DNA from: Gammaproteobacteria bacterium
Lineage (GTDB): Bacteria; Pseudomonadota; Gammaproteobacteria; Ga0077536
Assembly: GCA_016874535.1 (NCBI GenBank)
Contig: VGUA01000001.1
Coordinates: 1-41,187 of the forward strand
Length of the DNA: 41,187 nt
Reading direction: 5' to 3'
Shown: piece after piece, positions 16,023 to 23,939 of the stretch
Numbering within the stretch: position 1 is the stretch's first letter
Layout of the letters: the number at the start of each line of letters is the position of its first letter
Program-made: the position numbers and the translations under genes
Notes under the pieces: generated by a model
What the model was told of the DNA's origin: nothing
Database searches by the model: none
The model's input: only the letters and a program-made list of their open reading frames with translations

Positions 16023-17030
16023 TCAGCCTACGTGCAGCATCAGCTTGCCGGTGTGGTCGCCGGTATAGAGCCTGCGCAGTGTCTTGACGGCACTCTCCAT
16101 CCCTTCGTACATGTCCACCTTGAACTTCAGCTTGCCTTCCTGCATCCACTGGCCAAGCGCCATGATGGCTTCCGGGTAGCGATGCGCGAAATCCAGCACG
16201 ATGAAGCCCTGCACCTTCAGGCGCTGCATCAAGATCATCGGATAGTTGCGCGGCCCCGGAACTTCTCCGGTCGCGTTGTACTGTGAGATGAGTCCACAGG
16301 TGGGAATGCGCCCGCCCAGATTCATCTGCTTGAAGCAGGCATCCAGGATATCCCCGCCGACATTGTCGAAGTAGACATCGATGCCCTTCGGGCAGGCACG
16401 CTTGAGTGCCTCAGCCACATTTTCCTTCTTGTAGTTGATGGCGGCGTCGAAGCCGAGCTCCTCCACGATCCATTTGCACTTGGCATTAGTGCCGGCCAGT
16501 CCTACCGCGCGGCAACCCTTGATGCGCGCAATCTGGCCGACGATCGAACCGACCGCTCCGGCGGCGGCAGACACCACCACCGTTTCGCCGGCCTTGGGTT
16601 CACTCAGATCGAGCAGGCCAAAGTAGGCCGTCGGGCCCACCACTGCAAAGAGCCCGAAGGCATCCGCCACGGAAACGCCCGGCGGCGTCTGCATCTTGCC
16701 CATGGTGGCTGGCGTACCCAGCTGGTAATCGGCCCACACACCAAGCCCGCTCACCACATCCCCCGCCGCGAAATCCGGGTGCCTGGACTTCACCACCGTG
16801 CCACACACCACGCCCCGCATGGGATCGTTGAGTGCGACGGGCGGCATGTATTGGTCCATGTCACTCATCCAGATGCGGTTGGTGGGGTCCAGCGACAGAT
16901 AATTCATGCGGAACAGGAACTGGCCTTCCGCAGGCTCGGGAACCGTTTCCTTTTCCAGACTCAGCACGTCGTCCGCAATTTCGCCGACGGGACGCTTGCG
17001 CAATCTCCATACCTGATTGACGTCACTCAC
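16023..17030 (-). CDS. NADP-dependent MDR oxidoreductase (CurA/PTGR-like enone reductase)
   Basis: A 335-residue zinc-independent medium-chain reductase. I chose GTG 17030, behind GAGGAG with 9-base spacing; the frame is open upstream but without homology. The N-terminus 'NQVWRLRKRPVGEI' and 'MNYLSLDPTNRIWMSD' are typical of the leukotriene-B4 dehydrogenase/curcumin reductase branch. The nucleotide-binding stretch is 'VSAAAGAVGSIVGQIARIKG', followed by 'DAAINYK' and 'DVYFDNVGGDILD'. These enzymes reduce the C=C bond of enones with NADPH. It lies 59 bases downstream of the dienelactone hydrolase on the same strand, probably as an operon. The pair would suit ring-cleavage products, which is inference. 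Confidence 0.92.
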   Translation of the reverse strand: MSDVNQVWRLRKRPVGEIADDVLSLEKETVPEPAEGQFLFRMNYLSLDPTNRIWMSDMDQYMPPVALNDPMRGVVCGTVVKSRHPDFAAGDVVSGLGVWADYQLGTPATMGKMQTPPGVSVADAFGLFAVVGPTAYFGLLDLSEPKAGETVVVSAAAGAVGSIVGQIARIKGCRAVGLAGTNAKCKWIVEELGFDAAINYKKENVAEALKRACPKGIDVYFDNVGGDILDACFKQMNLGGRIPTCGLISQYNATGEVPGPRNYPMILMQRLKVQGFIVLDFAHRYPEAIMALGQWMQEGKLKFKVDMYEGMESAVKTLRRLYTGDHTGKLMLHVG

Positions 17031-17089
17031 GATCGATGTCTCCTCATTGATGATTGCTCGGAATGTTCCGTGAATGCGCACGGCCGTAC

Positions 17090-17758
17090 TCAGAGATATT
17101 GGGCAAACAATTCCAGAGTTCGCTGGCGGGCCAGCGTGGCGCTGGCTGCATCGTAGCTGGCACGCGTATCGCAATTGAAGCCATGGTCGGCGGCATACAC
17201 ATGCACTGGAATTCCGGGGTGGGCCTTCTGCAGCGCCTCGACCTCGCTCATGGGAATGTGCATGTCGCGCTCGCCAAAATGCAGGATGATGGGGCAACAC
17301 GGCTTGCGGTCCAGCTGCCTGGCGATGCCGCCGCCATAGTAGGAGGAAGCAGCCGCCACGCCCTCCAGCGCACAGGCTGACAACCAGGTCAGCAGGCCGC
17401 CGAAGCAGTAACCCACCACGCCGACCTTGCCATACGCGCTGGCCGCAGTGACGGTGGCCTGCAGATCCCGCAGGGCATCTTCGAGGCGTAAGTCCTGAAA
17501 AGCGAGCCGGATGCCTTTCTGGAATTCATCCTGATCGGTGTATCCAAGCTCGACATTGCGCTCCACGCGATCGAACAGGGCAGGGGCGAGCGCGGCGTAC
17601 CCCTCGCGGGCATAGCCCTCGGCCACGCTGCGGATGTGCGCGTTGACGCCAAATATCTCCTGGATCACGACGACAGCGCCCTTGGGGCGTCCGGCCGGCA
17701 GGGCCTCCCAGGCGCTGAAAGTGAATCCGTCTGCAGCGGTGATCTGGCGCATGCCCAT
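17090..17758 (-). CDS. Dienelactone hydrolase family protein
   Basis: A 222-residue alpha/beta hydrolase. The triad of dienelactone hydrolase is visible: Cys118 in 'GYCFGG', Asp165 in 'GERDMHIP' and His192 in 'DHGFNC'. Glu34 in 'QEIFGVN' matches the Glu that gates the Cys nucleophile in the Pseudomonas enzyme. The start at 17758 has GGGGAGG about 6 bases upstream and matches the family N-terminus ('ITAADGFTFSAWEALP'). The family hydrolyses dienelactones from chlorocatechol ring cleavage, and relatives act on other lactones and esters. It is divergent from the thiolase gene, and an inverted repeat lies in the shared promoter region. Function beyond hydrolysis of a lactone or ester is not certain. 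Confidence 0.93.
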   Translation of the reverse strand: MGMRQITAADGFTFSAWEALPAGRPKGAVVVIQEIFGVNAHIRSVAEGYAREGYAALAPALFDRVERNVELGYTDQDEFQKGIRLAFQDLRLEDALRDLQATVTAASAYGKVGVVGYCFGGLLTWLSACALEGVAAASSYYGGGIARQLDRKPCCPIILHFGERDMHIPMSEVEALQKAHPGIPVHVYAADHGFNCDTRASYDAASATLARQRTLELFAQYL

Positions 17759-17805
17759 GGCTGGTCCTCCCCGGTTGATGACCGACCGGAGCATAAGCGT
17801 TGCCT

Positions 17806-17826
17806 CCGGTGCGCGGGAAGCACCGG
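17806..17826. promoter_or_regulatory. Inverted repeat in a divergent promoter region, candidate operator
   Basis: A perfect 7-bp inverted repeat (CCGGTGC, 7-base spacer, GCACCGG) lies between the divergent dienelactone hydrolase and thiolase genes, 20 bases before the thiolase start and 47 before the hydrolase start. Its spacing and place suit a dimeric regulator, but no regulator gene is adjacent, and a GC-rich repeat of this length can occur by chance. Confidence 0.35.
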
Positions 17827-17846
17827 CTGTGACATAGTGGCGCACC

Positions 17847-19400
17847 ATGAATACCTCACTCGATTCCCGGTTACCCGTATTGGTCGGTGTCGGCCAGTGC
17901 GTCCAACGCGATCTGGCCGCGCAAACGACTCTGCTGTCTCCCATTGAACTTGCCGCTACCGCAGGCCACCAGGCGCTGGCAGACACCGGTGCCCGGGAAA
18001 AACTTTCCCCGCTCATCGACGTGCTTGCCATGGTCCGTCTGTTTGAGCATTCGGTGGGTGACCGCGGCATGTGGGCCAATCCCTTCGGCTCGTCCAACAA
18101 TGTTCCGCGTTCAGTGGCGCGTCGGCTCGGGCTGGCTCCAACCCACGCCATCTACGCCGAGGTGGGAGGGCAGTCGCCCCAACGTCTGGTGAACACGCTC
18201 TCGGCCCGTCTGCATGCGGGGGAAATCCGCGCCGCCCTGCTCACCGGGGCAGAGGCCATCGCGACCATCCGTTACGCTTCAAAGCAGGGGCTGGCGCTCA
18301 ATTGGGCCGAGGAAATCGAGGGCAGCTGTGAAGATCGCTGGCCCGGCAAACCGTTCGTCACGCCCTATGAACAGCAGCACGGCATTGCCTGGCCCATCCA
18401 TGTCTATGCCCTGTTCGAGCAGGTAAGGCGCGCCCGCAAGAAGCTTTCACTCGCCCGCTATCGGGCCGAGATGGCGGCCCTGCTCGCGCCTTTCAGCGAG
18501 ATTGCCGCGGCCAATCCCTTTGCCCAATTCCCCGTGGCGCGCACGGCGGAGTACCTCGCCACGCCCTCGGTTGAGAACTATCGCCTGTGCGAACCCTATA
18601 CCCGCTGGATGGTGGCCCAAGATGGCGTGAACCAGTCCGCCGCCGTAATCCTGACCACCGTGGGTGTCGCGCGGGAGGCCGGCATCCCACCCTCGAAATG
18701 GATCCATCTGCACGGACACGCGGATCTGGATGAAGCGAATGTGCTGAGGCGCGCAAGGCTGGACGCTTCGGAGGCGCAGAACCGCGCCGTGCAGCTGGCA
18801 CTGGCTGCCAGCGATCTCACGATCGAGCAGATTGGTCCGCTCGACTGCTACAGCTGTTTTCCGATCGCGGTCAGCAGCATTGCCGAGCCGCTCGGCCTGC
18901 CGCTGGACGGTTGCCGCCCGCTAACCGTGACCGGTGGCCTGCCGTTCTTTGGCGGCCCCGGCAACAACTACAGCATGCATGCGCTGGCGAGTCTGGTGGA
19001 GCGACTGCGCGCGCAACCGGCGGCCAAAGGCCTGCTGGTGGCGAACGGCGGCTATCTCTCCAAGCATTCCGCGGGTGTCTACAGCGCCACCCCGCCACTT
19101 CACTGGCAGCCGGTGGATGCGAGCGCCGAACAACGCGCCGTGCAATCCTTGGCGAATATCGTGGTGGATGAGAAGGCCGAGGGGCGGGCGAACATCGAGA
19201 CCTGTGCCGCGATTTACCGCAAAGAGCTGGCTGCCGAGGGTTTCGTCGTCGCTCGACTGCGCGAGGGGGGTGGCCGCTGCCTCGCGCGAGCCATGCCCGG
19301 TGATGCCGCGGCACTGGCCTGCCTGTTTGAAGAAGAAGTCATCGGCCGCGAGATCGTGATCTCACGGCACGAAGGTTTGCATCACTTCCGTCTGGTCTGA
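17847..19400 (+). CDS. Thiolase-like protein (SCP2-thiolase/TLP1 type) with extra C-terminal domain
   Basis: A 517-residue protein, longer than the usual 390-residue thiolase. The thiolase fold covers about residues 10-400, with 'LLTGAEAI', 'DCYSCFPIAV' and the glycine-rich loop 'GGLPFFGGPGNNYSMHA' near 363-380. From about 430 an additional beta-rich domain follows ('AAIYRKELAAEGFVVARL'), as in mycobacterial thiolase-like protein type 1. In the region where thiolases carry their nucleophilic Cys I see 'VGGQSPQRLV' near residue 105, with no Cys. A standard thiolytic reaction is therefore doubtful; it may bind or process an acyl-CoA differently. It is divergent from the hydrolase gene and ends 10 bases before the convergent LLM gene. 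Confidence 0.85.
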   Translation: MNTSLDSRLPVLVGVGQCVQRDLAAQTTLLSPIELAATAGHQALADTGAREKLSPLIDVLAMVRLFEHSVGDRGMWANPFGSSNNVPRSVARRLGLAPTHAIYAEVGGQSPQRLVNTLSARLHAGEIRAALLTGAEAIATIRYASKQGLALNWAEEIEGSCEDRWPGKPFVTPYEQQHGIAWPIHVYALFEQVRRARKKLSLARYRAEMAALLAPFSEIAAANPFAQFPVARTAEYLATPSVENYRLCEPYTRWMVAQDGVNQSAAVILTTVGVAREAGIPPSKWIHLHGHADLDEANVLRRARLDASEAQNRAVQLALAASDLTIEQIGPLDCYSCFPIAVSSIAEPLGLPLDGCRPLTVTGGLPFFGGPGNNYSMHALASLVERLRAQPAAKGLLVANGGYLSKHSAGVYSATPPLHWQPVDASAEQRAVQSLANIVVDEKAEGRANIETCAAIYRKELAAEGFVVARLREGGGRCLARAMPGDAAALACLFEEEVIGREIVISRHEGLHHFRLV

Positions 19401-19410
19401 CGCGTCCGCT

Positions 19411-20286
19411 TCAAAGCGACCGCGCGCGGGCTACGATGTCCGCGCATTTCTCCAGCCAGGAGAAGCCTGCGCCGTTCGAGATCTCCTCCGACATGCTGAT
19501 CGAGAACAGCACGATACGGTTGGCACCGGCCGCCTTGTAGGCGCGGAGCTCCGAGTCGGAGAGCTGGCCGTCGGCGGGATCGACGAATGGGCTCAGGATC
19601 AGTTGGGCGGGGTTGCGGCCCTGTGCCGCGAACATCTCTTTCAGCTCGCGCGCCTCCTGCGCGAAGCTGCCTGCATCCGGCACGATGGGGCACCATCCAT
19701 CGTAGCTGCGGGCCACGCGTTGCAGGGCTTTCTCCCCATGACCACCCAGCAGGAAGGGCGGGCCTCCTGCCTGATACGGTTTCGGTTCGCAACGAACGGG
19801 GGGAAAGCTCACCTGCTTGCCGGCATAGGAAGCCAATGCTTCCGTCCACAGCACGCGCATGGCTTCCGTCATCTCCCGCATGCGTTGCCAGCGGGTGAGA
19901 AAGTTCGCGCCGAAGAGTTCGGTTTCCTCTCTCAGCCAACCGGCGCCTATGCCGAGCATCACGCGTCCTCGCGAGTAGTAGTCGAGACTCGCAATTGCCT
20001 TGGCCGTGACCAGCGTCTCGCGCTCTGGCAACAGGCAGATGCCGGTGGCCAGTTTGAGTCGAGTGGTGACGGCGGCGGCCATGCTGAGTGCGATGAGCGG
20101 ATCCGTCCAGCGACCATAGTGCTCCGGCAACTCGCCCCCCAGCAGGTAAGGGGTCTTGCGTTCCAGCGGAATCACGGGGTGTTCAGGTATCCAGAGCGAA
20201 TCAAAGCCAATCTCTTCGGCCCGGCGTGCTATCGCCGTGATGTCGCCGGATTGCTGGGTCGCGATATGCAGAAACCCGATCTCCAT
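19411..20286 (-). CDS. LLM-class (luciferase-like) oxidoreductase, probably F420-dependent
   Basis: A 291-residue TIM-barrel flavin or F420 enzyme. The start at 20286 follows GGGGAGA with 6-base spacing and matches the family N-terminus. Motifs include 'AEEIGFDSLWIPEHPVIP', 'TTRLKLATGICLLPERETLVTAKAIASLDYYSRGRVMLGIGAGWLREE', typical of the F420-dependent branch of the luciferase-like family, and 'PFLLGGHGEKALQRVARSYDGW'. F420 dependence is inferred from family; FMN-dependent members also exist. It is divergent from a second LLM gene 100 bases away and nearly abuts the thiolase gene tail to tail. The role in the cluster may be oxidation or reduction of a cyclic alcohol or ketone. Confidence 0.88.
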   Translation of the reverse strand: MEIGFLHIATQQSGDITAIARRAEEIGFDSLWIPEHPVIPLERKTPYLLGGELPEHYGRWTDPLIALSMAAAVTTRLKLATGICLLPERETLVTAKAIASLDYYSRGRVMLGIGAGWLREETELFGANFLTRWQRMREMTEAMRVLWTEALASYAGKQVSFPPVRCEPKPYQAGGPPFLLGGHGEKALQRVARSYDGWCPIVPDAGSFAQEARELKEMFAAQGRNPAQLILSPFVDPADGQLSDSELRAYKAAGANRIVLFSISMSEEISNGAGFSWLEKCADIVARARSL

Positions 20287-20386
20287 GAACGTCTCCCCGT
20301 GCGGTCGTGATTGATCTTGTGGCCGCAATATCCTCCGGCAGAGGGCTGGCGTAAAGTGCAGGGAAGCTGCTGAATGGACCGCCCAC

Positions 20387-21352
20387 ATGCCCGCTCGTCT
20401 CGGAGTCGTTCTCTCCACAGTCACGGACGCCTCGCTCGCTTCGCAGGTCGACTTGGGACAACTCGCGGAAGCCCATGGCTATGAAGCCGTGCTGGTGAAC
20501 GAAGGCCGGGGAGATGCGCTGGCCGTGTGCCAGGCCATCGCCCACGCCACGCAGCGCATTACTGTCGGCACCAACATCGCGAACATCTATTTCCGTCATC
20601 CCTTTCTGGCTGCCGCAACGGCGCGCACGATTGCCGAACTCGCAGGCGGACGACTGCTGCTGGGGCTCGGCATGAGCCACAGCGGGCTGCTGGCTAAGCT
20701 CGGCATCGACATGGGCAATGCGCGTGAGCGCCTCGGCGAATACACGGCTTACGTGCGCAGTGCGCTGGCGGGCAAGGTCGGTGAGGGCTTTCTGGTCCCT
20801 CCACCGAGCCTCCATCACATTCCGGTGCATGTGGCCGGCAATACCGTGGAGAGTGCGGCCGTGGCGGGTGCGCTGGGTGATGGGCTCATGCCTTTTCTCT
20901 CACCACGTACCTACCTGCCCGTACTGCTGGGAGCCGCGCATGCTGCGCGCGCCGAGTCGGCCTTGGCGGATGAGCCATTCGAATGCTGCCTGAGTTTCCC
21001 GACCTTTTTATCGGAGGACGAAGACGCAGCCCGTGCCGCCGCGCGCTACAACCTCGCCTTTTTTGCCCAGCTGCCGAATTACCGGCGCCAATGGTGCAGG
21101 GCAGGGTTTGGCACGGCGATGGACGCGCTCAAAGTGGCCTGGGAGACAGGCAATCGTCGGAGCGCAGCCCTGCAGGTGCCGGATGAATTGGTGGAAGAGG
21201 TCTGCGTCTTCGGCAACGTCGCGCAGTGCCGTGCGCGCATCGAGCGCTTCCGGGAAGCCGGCGTCGATTTGCCCGTGCTGGCGGTCAGTCCCGTGAACGA
21301 GGACAGGGTCACGGCCACGCGGCGTGCGCTGGCCTTGCTGGCGCCGGAATGA
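20387..21352 (+). CDS. LLM-class oxidoreductase (second, divergent copy)
   Basis: A 321-residue luciferase-like TIM-barrel protein, clearly of the same superfamily as its divergent neighbour but only distantly alike. It shows 'LAEAHGYEAVLVNEGRGDALAVCQAIAHATQRITVGTNIANIYFRHPFLAAATARTIAELAGGRLLLGLGMSH' and a late 'PVHVAGNTVESAAVAGALGDGLMPF', as in F420-dependent methylene-H4MPT reductase-like members. The ATG at 20387 lacks a strong Shine-Dalgarno site, but homology begins there. F420 or FMN dependence cannot be settled from the sequence. It ends about 60 bases before a good promoter for the dioxygenase/monooxygenase genes, so it probably belongs to a different transcript. Confidence 0.85.
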   Translation: MPARLGVVLSTVTDASLASQVDLGQLAEAHGYEAVLVNEGRGDALAVCQAIAHATQRITVGTNIANIYFRHPFLAAATARTIAELAGGRLLLGLGMSHSGLLAKLGIDMGNARERLGEYTAYVRSALAGKVGEGFLVPPPSLHHIPVHVAGNTVESAAVAGALGDGLMPFLSPRTYLPVLLGAAHAARAESALADEPFECCLSFPTFLSEDEDAARAAARYNLAFFAQLPNYRRQWCRAGFGTAMDALKVAWETGNRRSAALQVPDELVEEVCVFGNVAQCRARIERFREAGVDLPVLAVSPVNEDRVTATRRALALLAPE

Positions 21353-21409
21353 TGCTGAAAAGCTGCGCTGCGGCATTTTTTATCTCAAGGTCACTGCAAC
21401 CCGACGGCG

Positions 21410-21439
21410 TTGACCACTGCGGAGAGCGGCTTCTATAGT
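21410..21439 (+). promoter_or_regulatory. Sigma-70-type promoter for the VOC/FAD-monooxygenase operon
   Basis: TTGACC (21410-21415) and TATAGT (21434-21439) are separated by 18 bases. The predicted start of transcription is about 21446, which leaves a leader of about 42 bases before the ATG at 21488. An alternating CG stretch lies at the start point. Confidence 0.6.
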
Positions 21440-21487
21440 CGTGACGCGCGCGCGTTGCGCGAACTCAAGGGTCACCGGAGTCCAGTC

Positions 21488-22072
21488 ATGCCTGCCCAAG
21501 CCCGACTCGCCCACCTCGTGCTCATGACCCGGCAATTGCCGCGGATGCGGGAGTGGTACTGCAAGGTCCTCGGCGCCCACGTCGTCTACGAGAATCCTGT
21601 GCTGTGTTTCCTCACTTTCGATGAGGAACACCATCGGCTCGCCCTGCTGTCTCCGCCCGGCGCTCCCCTGGTGGAACGCACACCCCTGACGGTGGGCATG
21701 CACCACAGTGCCTACACCTTTGCCTCATTGGGCGATCTGCTGGACCGCCACGCAGCACTTGCCGCGGACGGCATAGAGCCACTCACGCCCATCCAGCATG
21801 GCGTGACCACTTCGCTCTACTACCGCGATCCGGATGGCAACATGGTGGAATTGCAGATCGACAATTTTGCATCGGCTGATGCGGCCACCGCCTACATGCT
21901 GGGGCCCGAGTTTGCCGCCGACCCTATCGGTCCGGCTTTCGATCCGCGGCACATGCGGCAAGCGCTGCTGGCGGGTACTCCGGTGTCCGAGCTCACAACG
22001 CGCGCGTGGGCTTTGGCAGGCCCGAGCATGCCGGATCCGATGATGCGCATGATGAGCCCGCCGCAGCCATGA
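21488..22072 (+). CDS. VOC-family protein, extradiol dioxygenase-like
   Basis: A 194-residue vicinal-oxygen-chelate protein. Residues consistent with the two-His-one-Glu iron triad are present: His9 in 'LAHLVL', His72 or His73 in 'GMHHSAY' and Glu121 in 'DPDGNMVELQID'. The spacing is that of a small catechol 2,3-dioxygenase-like protein. Extradiol dioxygenases open catechol rings beside the hydroxyl groups. The C-terminal 60 residues contain 'GPEFAADPIGPAFDP', typical of small proteins annotated as biphenyl-2,3-diol dioxygenases. I chose ATG 21488. The next gene, 46 bases on, is a phenol-hydroxylase-type monooxygenase, so hydroxylation followed by ring cleavage is a natural pairing. The triad is seen; the reaction is inferred. 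Confidence 0.85.
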   Translation: MPAQARLAHLVLMTRQLPRMREWYCKVLGAHVVYENPVLCFLTFDEEHHRLALLSPPGAPLVERTPLTVGMHHSAYTFASLGDLLDRHAALAADGIEPLTPIQHGVTTSLYYRDPDGNMVELQIDNFASADAATAYMLGPEFAADPIGPAFDPRHMRQALLAGTPVSELTTRAWALAGPSMPDPMMRMMSPPQP

Positions 22073-22118
22073 AATCAGGCGTCCTTGGCACTTCTGACGT
22101 ATCCGGGGATTTCCCGAA

Positions 22119-23892
22119 ATGAGCGCGCAAAAGGTCCCGGTACTCATCATTGGCGGCGGCGCCTGCGGGCTCACCACCTCGATTCTGTTGTCGGACATGG
22201 GCATCGATCACCTGCTGATTGAACGCCACCCCACCACCTCCCATCTGCCGAAAGCGCATTACCTGAACCAGCGCACGATGGAAATCTTTCGTCAGCATGG
22301 CCTGGCCGATTCCGTCTACGCAGTGGGTACACCCATGGCGCACATGGGTAAGGTGCGGTGGCGGACAACCCTCGGCGGAGATGGCCCGCTGGACGCCCGG
22401 ACCTTTCAGGAACTCGATGCCTTCGGGGGCGGGGAACTCGCTGCCACCTATGCCAAGGACAGTCCCTGTCCTTCCACCAACTATCCGCAGATACGCCTGG
22501 AACCCCTGCTGCGCCAGCATGCCGAGGCGCGCGGGCCAGGACGCGTTCGCTTTCACCATGAGCTGGTGGACCTCAGGCAGGATGAAAATGGCGTGACTGC
22601 CACCATCCGCGATGTCGCCCAAGGTCAGGTTTATGAAGTGAGGGCGGATTACGTCGTCGCAGCGGATGGGGGCAAGACCGTGGGCCCTATGCTCGGTATC
22701 CAGATGGAGGGTCCCACCAATCTCGGGCGCATTGTCACCTCGCATGTGTCGGCCGATCTGTCGCAGTGGTGGGACGATGCCTGCCTCATCACCTGGTTCA
22801 TCAATCCGCACAACAGCGGCGTCTTTGGTAGCGGCGCCATGGTGCCCATGGGCCCGACCTGGGGACGGCATTCCGAGGAATGGGTCATCCATTTCAGCCA
22901 TGCGCCGGTCGATCCCGATCACTACGACGAGACCGCGGTGCTGCCTCGCTTGCGTTCGCTGCTGCAGCTCCCCGATCTGGAATTGACGGTGCACAAGGTC
23001 AGCAACTGGGTGCTGGATGCCGTGCTCGCTGCGCGCTACCAGGAAGGCCGCATCTTCCTGGCGGGCGACGCCGCCCATCGACATCCCCCAACCACGGGGC
23101 TTGGTCTGAATACCGCCGTGGGTGATGCGCACAATCTGGCTTGGAAGCTGGCGGCGGTTCTGCACGGCCGCGCCCATGCGACCCTGCTCGACACGTATGC
23201 CAGTGAACGCCGCCCGGTCGGGATGCGCAATGTGGACTGGGCCATGTTCACGGCCATGAACCACGCCGTCTGCGATGCTGGCATGGGTTTCTCACCCCTG
23301 CATCCCCCGGCGGCGCGGAAAGCCAATTTCGAGCTGTTCTTTGCCGAGACTCCGATGGGCGAGACACGTCGGGCGCGGGCGGCTGCGGTATTCGATACCC
23401 AGCGCGCCGAATTTCAGGCGCATGATCTGGAGCTCGGCTACGCCTACGCGGAAGGCGCCCTCCTGCCGGATGGCAGCCCACCCCCCCGCGCGCGATCCCA
23501 TGGGCAAGCGCTACCTGCCTGTGGCGCGCCCTGGCCATCGTCTGCCGCATGCCTGGTTACAGCAGCAGGAAGCTCGACTCTCAACGCATGATCTGGTCGG
23601 CAACATGGGACAGCCCTTGCTCATCACTGGAAATAAAGGTGAGGCTTGGGTTGCCGCTGCATCCGCCGTGTCGGAATCCCAAGGGTATGCGCTGCGCACG
23701 ATGAGCCTCAATGCCGACGAAGGTCCGGCAGATGTGCAGGGCCTCTGGGCCGCTGAGCGCGGCCTCACACCCGAGGGCGCGCTGCTGGTGCGCCCCGATA
23801 ATCATGTCGCCTGGCGCAGCGCAGGCCGCAGCCCGGACCCTCGTGCGGCGCTGCTCGATGCTCTGCATGCGCTGCATTTCAAAGTTCTCTGA
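22119..23892 (+). pseudogene. FAD-dependent aromatic monooxygenase (phenol hydroxylase/TfdB-like), +1 frameshift in a C7 run
   Basis: A PHBH-fold monooxygenase of about 590 residues if the frame is mended, close to the usual TfdB length. The FAD motif 'GGGACG' is at residues 12-17, the second FAD contact is in 'VVAADGGKT', and 'LAGDAAHRHPP' plus 'GLGLNTAVGDAHNLAWKLA' form the family's GD region. The frame ends in unrelated sequence after 'ALLPDGSPPP', while the family continuation 'ARDPMGKRYLPVARPGHRLPHAWL' is one frame away and runs to 23892. Removing one C from the run at 23481-23487 joins them. The thioredoxin-like C-terminal domain lies beyond the lesion. Either the run was over-called, or the gene makes a truncated protein. 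The substrate is probably a phenol or another hydroxylated ring. Confidence 0.87.
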
Positions 23893-23939
23893 GCAGCAAT
23901 CCAATAAAAAACCGCCCGGTAAACTCAAGGAGCCCCAAG

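Noticed and set aside
21353-21409. Possible terminator with a T6 run after the second LLM gene
   Set aside because: The T-run at 21375-21381 has no stem of adequate length before it.
21993-23264. A 423-residue open frame on the minus strand across the FAD monooxygenase gene
   Set aside because: It is a shadow of the plus-strand gene, rich in His, Arg and Gly and without domains.
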